Source: JAFGOG01 sp034429215 (lineage in GTDB: Bacteria > Chloroflexota > Anaerolineae > JAAYZQ01). From it: 5,881 bases of DNA. Shown here piece by piece: positions 1 to 5,076 of this stretch. The notes under the pieces were generated by a model. That model did no database searches. It saw only the letters and a program-made list of their open reading frames with translations, and was not told where the DNA came from. Position numbers and translations under genes: made by a program. The DNA lies in NCBI GenBank assembly GCA_034429215.1, contig DAOUGI010000091.1:1-5881 (forward strand), in the 5' to 3' direction. Every line of letters starts with the position of its first letter. Position 1 is the first letter of the stretch.

Positions 1-484
1 GGCCCAGCAGGCGCTTGACCGGCATGTTTTCGACGGCCACCACGACCGCCTCCTCGGCCTCGAACCGGGCCGGCCCGTTCAGCAAAAAGCGGCGATAGCC
101 GCTCTCGCCGGGCAGCGGGATCGGCACCATCAGGCGTTTGGCCTTAAAGCCGATCAGCTCCACCCGCGCCCCGCGGATGCGCAGCGGCAGGTGGGTCACC
201 ACCAGCGGCGCGTCCACCTCGCGGGCCAGCGCCGCCGACAGCCGCAGGCGGCCCAGCGGATCGGACGGCCAGCCGGGCACATTGGGCAGGAACGGGTTGT
301 GGACCGCCACGATTGGCAGGCCCGATTCCCGGCACAGCCGCCGCAGATAGGCCGGCTGGCGGGTGTCCCACCGTTCGTCGACCATGATCTCGACGGCGTC
401 AAAGCCGGCCTCGGCGGCCAGCTCAAAAACGCGGGCCAGTCCATAAGAATAGAGGGAGCCGGTCGAAAGGGCGATGGTTGTCAT
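1..484 (-). CDS. Sugar phosphate isomerase/epimerase-like TIM-barrel protein (C-terminus off window)
   Basis: Reading the minus strand from ATG at 484 gives 161 uninterrupted codons to the window edge, starting MTTIALSTGSLYSYGL. The pattern fits the xylose isomerase-like TIM-barrel superfamily (AP endonuclease family 2): a first strand near residues 4-8, then GFDAVEI at 27-33 (a typical second strand ending in Glu32), VHNPF at 61-65, VTHLP at 96-100, and VAVENMP at 149-155, where this family often has a metal-binding Glu (here Glu152). Members isomerise or epimerise sugars or sugar phosphates, or act as endonuclease IV-like enzymes. The substrate cannot be told from this part. The start is supported by a perfect AGGAGG four bases upstream and by a good promoter. 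There is no signal peptide, so it is probably cytoplasmic. The gene is transcribed divergently from the ugd operon, so any link to UDP-sugar metabolism is only suggestive. The fold is fairly certain; the reaction is not. Confidence 0.8.
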   Translation of the reverse strand, partial: MTTIALSTGSLYSYGLARVFELAAEAGFDAVEIMVDERWDTRQPAYLRRLCRESGLPIVAVHNPFLPNVPGWPSDPLGRLRLSAALAREVDAPLVVTHLPLRIRGARVELIGFKAKRLMVPIPLPGESGYRRFLLNGPARFEAEEAVVVAVENMPVKRLLG

Positions 485-488
485 GGAT

Positions 489-494
489 CCTCCT
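489..494 (-). promoter_or_regulatory. Ribosome binding site of the leftward isomerase-like gene
   Basis: On the minus strand AGGAGG, a full match to the anti-Shine-Dalgarno core, lies four bases before ATG at 484. It fixes the start of the truncated leftward gene, whose frame would otherwise be hard to choose because several frames are open here. Confidence 0.85.
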
Positions 495-508
495 GGCGAG
501 TGGCGGTC

Positions 509-537
509 ATTTTATCATAGAGTGTTGCTGGGCGCAA
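509..537 (-). promoter_or_regulatory. Predicted housekeeping-sigma promoter for the leftward gene
   Basis: On the minus strand TTGCGC (537-532) is followed after exactly 17 bases by TAAAAT (514-509), preceded by TGA, which makes an extended -10 (TGN before the hexamer). The expected transcription start is near 502, giving a leader of about 18 bases that contains the AGGAGG site. Matches to sigma-70 consensus are 3/6 and 5/6. It faces away from the ugd promoter; the two -35 elements are 29 bases apart, close enough for one regulator to affect both. Confidence 0.65.
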
Positions 538-566
538 ACGCCAAGCCCTCGTCTCGGAGGCAAAAG

Positions 567-595
567 TTGCACCCGACCCCATTCCGTGGTATAGT
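567..595 (+). promoter_or_regulatory. Predicted promoter of the ugd-M16-M16-acpS operon
   Basis: TTGCAC (567-572) and TATAGT (590-595) are separated by exactly 17 bases. The -10 is preceded by TGG, forming an extended -10. Transcription should begin near 602, giving a 5' leader of about 69 bases before ugd. The -10 matches consensus at 5/6 and the -35 at 3/6. This weak -35 with an extended -10 is the same arrangement as at the other two promoters in the window. An 8-base palindrome, TGGCGCCA (595-602), covers the last -10 base and the expected start site. Confidence 0.7.
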
Positions 596-606
596 GGCGC
601 CACGAT

Positions 607-624
607 GGCCGAGGGGTTTCGGCC
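607..624 (+). other. Hairpin in the ugd operon 5' leader
   Basis: GGCCGA (607-612) pairs perfectly with TCGGCC (619-624) around a six-base loop, beginning about five bases after the predicted transcription start. No T-tract follows, so it is not a typical terminator. Hairpins at the extreme 5' end of an mRNA often protect against 5'-dependent decay, a possible role here. The rest of the leader, up to 670, shows no recognisable riboswitch or leader peptide. Confidence 0.4.
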
Positions 625-670
625 CCCCGCGCCGGTTTCGATACCTTCCTGAGCACGAGGTTAGGACCCG

Positions 671-1975
671 ATGAGAAAGATCTGTGTGATCGGCGCCGGT
701 TATGTTGGCCTGACCACCGGCACTTGCTTTGCCGACCTGGGCCACCAGGTTACCTGCGTGGACGTGGATGCCCCCCGGATCGACAGGCTCCGCGCCGGCG
801 AGATGCCGATCTACGAGCCGGGACTGGAGGAGATGGTCCGCCGCAACGCCCAAGCCGGCCGGCTGCGCTTTACCAGCCGGTACGAGGAAGGGCTGTCGGA
901 CGCCGAGTTTGCGTTCATCGCCGTCGGCACGCCCCAGGGTGGGGGCGGCGAGGCCGACCTGAAGTATGTCCGCGACGCGGCGCGCAGCATCGCCGAGTCG
1001 ATGCGCGCCCCCCTGATCGTCGTCAACAAGAGCACCGTGCCGATCGGCACCGGCGACTGGGTGGCCGACATCATCCGCCGCCACCAGCCGCAGCCGATCG
1101 ACTTTGCGGTCGTCAGCAACCCCGAGTTCCTGCGCGAGGGCTCGGCCATCAACGACTTTATCTATCCCGACCGGATCGTCCTCGGCTCGCTGGAACCGGA
1201 GGCCGCCGCCCAGGTCGCCCAGCTTTACCTGTCGCTCCGGGCGCCGATCGTCATCACCGACCTGCGCACCGCCGAGATGATCAAGTACGCCTCCAACGCC
1301 TTCCTGGCCGCCCGCGTGTCGTTCATCAACGAGATCGCCAACATCTGCGAGGCGCTGGGCGCCGACGTCAAAGAGGTGGCGGTCGGGATGGGCTACGACA
1401 AGCGGATCGGCCCCTATTTTCTCGACGCCGGGCTTGGCTTTGGCGGGAGCTGCTTCCCCAAGGACGTGGCCGCCCTGGCCCACATGGCCGCCGTCCACGG
1501 CTGCCACCCTCAGCTCTTGCGGGCGGTGATGGACATCAACCGCGACCAGCGCCGGCAGGCCCTGTACAAGGTGCGGGAGCTGCTCGGCACGCTGGATGAA
1601 AAGGTGATCGGCATTCTGGGCCTGGCCTTCAAGCCCAACACCGACGACATGCGCGAAGCGCCGTCGATCGAGATCATCCACCTGTTGCAAAGCGAGGGCG
1701 CCCAGGTGCGGGCCTACGATCCGGTGGCCACGGCCAACGCCGAGCGCTACCTGCACGACGTGACCCTCTGCCACGATGCCTACGAAGTGGCCGACGGCGC
1801 CGACGCCCTGATCGTCATCACCGAGTGGAACGAATTCAAGCACCTGTCGCTGTCCAGGCTGAAAGGGGCCATGCGCCAGCCGATCATCGTCGACGGCCGC
1901 AACATCTACGACCCCAAGGAGATGGAGTCGCTGGGCTTTATCTACCGCGGCGTGGGCCGAGGCTATGCGAGCTGA
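671..1975 (+). CDS. ugd: UDP-glucose 6-dehydrogenase
   Basis: This 434-residue protein oxidises UDP-glucose to UDP-glucuronate using two NAD+, supplying activated uronic acid (and through it UDP-xylose or UDP-galacturonate) for cell-surface polysaccharides. The N-terminal Rossmann domain opens with GAGYVG at 8-13. VGTP and ADLKYV segments follow, then STVPIGT and SNPEFLREG. The central helix carries EMIKYASNAF with Lys205 and Asn209. The catalytic nucleophile is Cys261 in GFGGSCFPKD, with Asp265 after it. The C-terminal UDP-binding domain starts near 311 and contains GLAFKPNTDDMREAP (317-331). All expected catalytic residues are present and the length is normal. The start is fixed by the Rossmann motif at residue 4 onward; AGGA (663-666) or GAGG (657-660) can serve as ribosome binding site. 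It is first in the operon, 10 bases before the first M16 gene. A UDP-N-acetylmannosamine or GDP-mannose dehydrogenase is a less likely reading. Confidence 0.96.
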   Translation: MRKICVIGAGYVGLTTGTCFADLGHQVTCVDVDAPRIDRLRAGEMPIYEPGLEEMVRRNAQAGRLRFTSRYEEGLSDAEFAFIAVGTPQGGGGEADLKYVRDAARSIAESMRAPLIVVNKSTVPIGTGDWVADIIRRHQPQPIDFAVVSNPEFLREGSAINDFIYPDRIVLGSLEPEAAAQVAQLYLSLRAPIVITDLRTAEMIKYASNAFLAARVSFINEIANICEALGADVKEVAVGMGYDKRIGPYFLDAGLGFGGSCFPKDVAALAHMAAVHGCHPQLLRAVMDINRDQRRQALYKVRELLGTLDEKVIGILGLAFKPNTDDMREAPSIEIIHLLQSEGAQVRAYDPVATANAERYLHDVTLCHDAYEVADGADALIVITEWNEFKHLSLSRLKGAMRQPIIVDGRNIYDPKEMESLGFIYRGVGRGYAS

Positions 1976-1979
1976 GGGA
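1974..1979 (+). promoter_or_regulatory. Ribosome binding site deciding the first M16 start (GTG 1986)
   Basis: GAGGGA sits six bases before an in-frame GTG at 1986 and overlaps the ugd stop codon. The upstream in-frame ATG at 1965 lies inside ugd and has only a GAGG two bases away, which is too close. The GTG start gives MTIHKRTLDNGL, the usual N-terminus length for M16B proteins, so I prefer it. Confidence 0.65.
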
Positions 1980-1985
1980 CGGGAT

Positions 1986-3257
1986 GTGACCATCCACAAG
2001 CGCACCCTCGACAACGGCCTTACGGTCATCCTGAAAGAGAGCCGGCGCGCGCCGGTGACCACTTTCTGGATCTGGTATCGGGTCGGCAGCCGTAACGAGG
2101 TGCCGGGCGTTACCGGCATCGCCCACTGGGTCGAGCACATGCTGTTCAAGGGTTCGGGAGCCTTTCCCAAGGGCGAGATCGACACCCAGATTGCCCGCAA
2201 CGGCGGCGTGATGAACGGCTTTACCTGGCTCGACTTTACTACCTTCTTCGAGACGCTGCCCTCCGACCGGATCGACCTGGGCCTGCATATCGAGGCCGAC
2301 CGCATGGTCAACTCCCTGTTCGACCCTCAGGAGATCGAGCCGGAGCGGACGGTCATCATCTCCGAGCGGCAGGGGGCCGAGAACAGCCCCACCTTTTTGC
2401 TGGGCGAGGAGGTCGTCGGCGCGGCGTTCCGGGTCCATCCTTACCATCACGACACGATCGGCGCCCTGTGCGACCTGGAGACGATCGGCCGCGACGACTT
2501 GTGGCGCCACTACCAGACCTACTACGGCCCCAACAACGCCGTTGCCGTGGTCGTCGGCGATTTCGAGGGTGAGGAGATGCTGGCCCGCGTCGAGGGGCGG
2601 TTCGGGTCGATCCCGGCCCGCTCCGAGCCACGCGCGATCAACCGGCCCGAGCCGCCACAGCGGGGCGAGCGCCGGGTCAGCCTGGAGGGACCGGGGGCCA
2701 CCGCTTACCTTCAAGTCGCCTGCCACGCCCCGGCGGCTACCGATCCCGATTTTTTCCCCATGCTGGTCGCCACCAGCATCTTGACCGGCGCCAGCGGCAT
2801 GAACCTGTTTAACCCGGGCCCGCCCAACCGCAGCTCGCGCCTGTACAAAGCCCTGGTCGAGACCGGACTGGCTGCCGGTGTCTCTGGCTCGCTGCCGGCC
2901 ATGCTCGACCCGTTCCTGTACGACGTGACTGTCACCGTCCGCACCGGCAGAACGCTCGGCGAGGTCGAGGCTGCCCTGGACGCCGAGATCGATCGGATCG
3001 CCCGCGAGCCGATCGCCGGGCAGGAGCTGCACGCCGCGATCAAACAGGCCCAGGCTCAGTTTGCCTACTCGAGCGAGAGCGTCACCAACCAGGGGTTCTG
3101 GCTGGGCTATTCGTCGGTGGTGGCCGATACCGGCTGGTTCGAGTCGTTCCTGGACCGCCTGTCGGCTGTCACTGTAGATGACGTGGGCCGGGTGGCAAAA
3201 GCCTACCTGGCGCGGCGGAACCGGACCGTGGGCCACTATGTGCCGCAGGGTGTGTAG
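1986..3257 (+). CDS. M16 family zinc metallopeptidase, catalytic (HxxEH) subunit
   Basis: This is an insulinase-family (M16B, mitochondrial processing peptidase-like) endopeptidase of about 423 residues. Residues are numbered from GTG 1986, read as Met. The inverted zinc motif is HWVEH at 47-51 (His47, Glu50 general base, His51). The third ligand is Glu127 in VIISER, exactly 76 residues after His51, as in processing peptidase beta subunits. NGGVMNGFTWLDFTTFF (72-88) is the usual strand following the zinc helix, and the YYGPNNAVAVVVGDF-like segment precedes the C-terminal M16 domain. In that domain the Arg/Tyr pair that binds substrate backbone is missing: SSRLYKALVETGLAA has Leu290 and Ala297 at the two places. 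It should therefore need a partner, and the next gene supplies the pair. No signal peptide or membrane segment is seen, suggesting a cytoplasmic enzyme acting on peptides or small unfolded proteins. Trp48 replaces the more usual Phe or Leu. An ATG start at 1965, overlapping ugd, is the alternative. Confidence 0.93.
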   Translation: MTIHKRTLDNGLTVILKESRRAPVTTFWIWYRVGSRNEVPGVTGIAHWVEHMLFKGSGAFPKGEIDTQIARNGGVMNGFTWLDFTTFFETLPSDRIDLGLHIEADRMVNSLFDPQEIEPERTVIISERQGAENSPTFLLGEEVVGAAFRVHPYHHDTIGALCDLETIGRDDLWRHYQTYYGPNNAVAVVVGDFEGEEMLARVEGRFGSIPARSEPRAINRPEPPQRGERRVSLEGPGATAYLQVACHAPAATDPDFFPMLVATSILTGASGMNLFNPGPPNRSSRLYKALVETGLAAGVSGSLPAMLDPFLYDVTVTVRTGRTLGEVEAALDAEIDRIAREPIAGQELHAAIKQAQAQFAYSSESVTNQGFWLGYSSVVADTGWFESFLDRLSAVTVDDVGRVAKAYLARRNRTVGHYVPQGV

Positions 3258-3269
3258 GGGGCAATCGCA

Positions 3270-4583
3270 ATGACCGCATCCTATCCGTCACCCGAAACGA
3301 TCGCCCGCACCGAGCTGCCCAACGGCATCACCCTCCTGGTCAGCGAGAACGATGACAGCCCGTCGGTGGTGGTGAGCGGCTACCTGTGGGCCGGTTCCCT
3401 GGGCGAAACGCCCCAGCAGGCCGGCTTGGCCCACCTGACCGCGGCCATGCTGCTGCGCGGCACCGAGACCCGGTCGTTCGGCCAGATCAACCAGGCGATC
3501 GAGTCGGTGGGCGCCCAATTGGGCTTTCGCGGCGGCGTGCACACCGCCGGCTTCGGCGGCAAGGCGCTGGCCGAGGACCTGGACCTGCTTCTCGAAATCA
3601 TGGCCGATTGCCTGCGGCGCCCGATCTTTCCGCCTGACGAAACAGAAAGGCTGCGGGGGCAGATCCTCACCGACCTGCAGCGGCGGGCGCACGACACGGG
3701 CCGCATGGCCGACCTGGCGTTCAATGCCCTGCTTTATCCCGATCACCCCTATGGCCGCAGCGTCCAGGGCTATGAGGACACGGTGTCGAGCTTGAGTCGC
3801 GACGACGTGGCCGGTTTTTATCGGCGCAGTTACTCGCCCCAGGGTATGGTCATCGTCCTGGTCGGCGCGGTGCAGGCCGCCGCCGCGCTGGACAAGGTGC
3901 AGGCGGTGCTGGGCGACTGGCGCGCCCCCGAGGTCATCCCCAATCGCACGGGCATCGCCTCGCCGGTACCCCTCACCGAGACGCGGTCGCAGACTGTGAT
4001 CGTGGAGGGCAAGACCCAGGCCGATGTCATGCTCGGCTGGCTGGGCATGGCTCGCACCGATCCCGATTACATCAAGGCCGGCCTGGCCAACAATATCCTG
4101 GGCGTCTTTGGCATGATGGGCCGGCTGGGCGACAACCTTCGAGACCGGCAGGGGCTGGCCTACTATGTCTACAGCCGGCTGGAGGCAGGGCTGGGCGCCG
4201 GCCCGTGGGCGGCCGTCGCCGGAGTGAGCCCCGCCAACGTCCAGCGGACGGTCGACGGCATCCGCGGCGAGGTGCGCCGTCTGCGCCAGGAGCCGGTGTC
4301 GGCTGACGATCTGTCCAATAGCCAACTGTCGCTGACCGGGTCGCTGCCCCTGCGCCTGGAGACGAACGAAGGTGTGGCCGGCGCCCTGCTTGACATGGAG
4401 CGCTACGGCCTGGGGCTCGATTATCTCCAGCGCTACGCCGGGCAGGTCAATGCCGTCACCGTGCAAGAGATCCAGCAGGTGGTGAACAAGTACCTGGACC
4501 CGGATCGATATGCGCTGGCGGTTGCCGGACCTACCCCCGAGACGGGGTTGGGCCAGGGGTACGACGGCGTGGGGGGCGAGTGA
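3270..4583 (+). CDS. M16 family peptidase-like, non-catalytic R/Y subunit
   Basis: This 437-residue M16B paralogue lacks a zinc site: where HxxEH belongs it has HLTAA (His55, Ala58, Ala59), and Asp135 stands where the distal Glu ligand would be. It keeps the C-domain signature NLRDRQGLAYYVYS with Arg291 and Tyr298 seven residues apart, the spacing of the Arg/Tyr substrate-binding pair in active M16 enzymes. The pattern is known from bacterial M16B heterodimers, such as the Sphingomonas SPH2681/SPH2682 pair, in which one subunit gives zinc and the other gives R/Y. I infer that it pairs with the product of the preceding gene. AGGGGG (3256-3261), overlapping the upstream stop, is eight bases from ATG 3270. 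No signal peptide is visible. The end overlaps acpS by GTGA. It is not a broken gene: the frame is intact, the length is normal and the complementary motif is retained. Confidence 0.92.
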   Translation: MTASYPSPETIARTELPNGITLLVSENDDSPSVVVSGYLWAGSLGETPQQAGLAHLTAAMLLRGTETRSFGQINQAIESVGAQLGFRGGVHTAGFGGKALAEDLDLLLEIMADCLRRPIFPPDETERLRGQILTDLQRRAHDTGRMADLAFNALLYPDHPYGRSVQGYEDTVSSLSRDDVAGFYRRSYSPQGMVIVLVGAVQAAAALDKVQAVLGDWRAPEVIPNRTGIASPVPLTETRSQTVIVEGKTQADVMLGWLGMARTDPDYIKAGLANNILGVFGMMGRLGDNLRDRQGLAYYVYSRLEAGLGAGPWAAVAGVSPANVQRTVDGIRGEVRRLRQEPVSADDLSNSQLSLTGSLPLRLETNEGVAGALLDMERYGLGLDYLQRYAGQVNAVTVQEIQQVVNKYLDPDRYALAVAGPTPETGLGQGYDGVGGE

Positions 4584-4963
4584 GCCTGTCAACCGGCGTG
4601 GACATCATCGAGCTGGATCGCATCCGGCAGGCGATAGACCGCCACGGCGAGCGGTTCCTGGCCCGCATCTATACTGCGGCCGAGTTGGATCGCTACCGCG
4701 ACCGCCTGCCGGAGCTCGCCGTGCGCCTGGCGGCCAAGGAGGCGGTGTCCAAGGCGCTGGGCGTTGGCCTGCGCCACATCAGCGGCCATGGGATCGGCTG
4801 GCGCGACGTGGAGGTGCTGTCCGATCCATACGGCAAGCCTGTGCTGCGCCTATCGGGCCGCGCCCAGGCCCTGGCCGAAGAACAGGGCCTGGGTGACTGG
4901 GCGATCAGCCTGTCGCACAGCCGCGAGTACGCCGTGGCTTTTGTCGTCGCCGGCAGCCAATAG
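4580..4963 (+). CDS. acpS: Holo-[acyl-carrier-protein] synthase
   Basis: This protein of 127 residues, the normal length for the family, transfers 4'-phosphopantetheine from coenzyme A to the conserved serine of apo-ACP, releasing adenosine 3',5'-bisphosphate. That activates the carrier for fatty acid synthesis in the cytoplasm. Motifs are GVDIIEL at 6-12 with Mg2+ ligand Asp8, the FLARIYTAAEL segment (26-36), LAAKEAVSKALG (50-61) with Glu54 and Lys58, and SLSHSREYAVAFV (110-122) with His113. All family signatures are present. Translation starts at GTG 4580, which overlaps the TGA of the preceding gene as GTGA, so it is probably translationally coupled; a G-rich tract (4571-4576) is a modest ribosome binding site. 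The next in-frame alternative start would remove part of the family N-terminus. It is last in the operon, 27 bases before a predicted terminator. Confidence 0.96.
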   Translation: MSLSTGVDIIELDRIRQAIDRHGERFLARIYTAAELDRYRDRLPELAVRLAAKEAVSKALGVGLRHISGHGIGWRDVEVLSDPYGKPVLRLSGRAQALAEEQGLGDWAISLSHSREYAVAFVVAGSQ

Positions 4964-4990
4964 CAAGCTCTATCGGTCGGGCGCGCTGTT

Positions 4991-5035
4991 TGGCCAGCCT
5001 CCGCAGCTTGGGATTGGGGTTGGCCACTTTTGTTT
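4991..5035 (+). terminator. Predicted intrinsic terminator after acpS
   Basis: Bases 4991-5001 pair with 5016-5026 to form an 11-base stem: nine Watson-Crick pairs and two G-U pairs (4997/5020 and 5000/5017), closing a 14-base loop. The outer six pairs come from two copies of the palindrome TGGCCA. CTTTTGTTT follows directly, a T-tract broken by one G. It lies 27 bases after the acpS stop, as expected for the end of the operon. The 3' arm overlaps the -35 element of the cinA promoter, so the T-tract lies within that promoter's spacer. Confidence 0.65.
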
Positions 5036-5048
5036 CCTGTGGTACAAT
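5020..5048 (+). promoter_or_regulatory. Predicted cinA promoter
   Basis: TTGGCC (5020-5025) and TACAAT (5043-5048) are exactly 17 bases apart, with TGG before the -10 (extended -10). The expected start is near 5055, leaving a leader of about 22 bases with GGGAGG (5067-5072). The -10 matches consensus at 5/6. The sequence around the -10, GTGGTACAATG, closely resembles GTGGTATAGTG at the ugd promoter. Confidence 0.7.
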
Positions 5049-5076
5049 GCCTGTTACTTTCGACACGGGAGGCATT

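Larger units (their letters stand above)
602..5035 (+). other. Inferred transcription unit ugd-M16 (zinc)-M16 (R/Y)-acpS
   Basis: Four same-strand genes are bounded by one predicted promoter upstream and one predicted intrinsic terminator downstream. Internal gaps are 10 bases (ugd to first M16) and 12 bases (first to second M16), with a 4-base GTGA overlap (second M16 to acpS). I see no internal promoter or terminator. Such spacing usually means co-transcription and, at the overlap, translational coupling. The boundaries are inferred from motifs. Confidence 0.7.

Noticed and set aside
531..542. GGCG-CAAA-CGCC as a possible operator or hairpin over the leftward -35.
   Set aside because: A four-base stem is expected often by chance in this composition and nothing else supports it.
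515..2311. A 598-codon open frame on the minus strand opposite ugd and the start of the first M16 gene.
   Set aside because: It lies antisense to two well-recognised genes, its translation shows no family motif, and it runs across the divergent promoter region. Strong G/C bias at third codon positions removes stops from the antisense frame and produces such shadows.
1965..4583. The M16 pair as the maturation protease of a peptide natural product (RiPP) cluster.
   Set aside because: M16 pairs do occur in such clusters, but here there is no precursor-like small gene in the short gaps, no radical SAM or cyclase gene and no exporter. The neighbours are housekeeping genes.
3270..4583. The second M16 protein as a decayed pseudogene because its zinc motif is lost.
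   Set aside because: The frame is intact, the length is normal, it has a good ribosome binding site, and the Arg/Tyr pair is kept at exact spacing. That suggests selection for a partner role.
1938..4592. Two further antisense frames over 430 codons long (1938-3236 and 3288-4592) nearly matching the two M16 genes in extent.
   Set aside because: Same cause as the previous case. The translations are low-complexity, rich in Gly, Ala, Val, Arg and His, without recognisable domains, while the plus-strand genes carry precise motifs.
4964..5010. CAAGCT (4964-4969) and AGCTTG (5005-5010) as an alternative inverted repeat.
   Set aside because: The stem has only six pairs with a 35-base loop and no flanking T-tract, and the 11-pair stem at 4991-5026 is far better.
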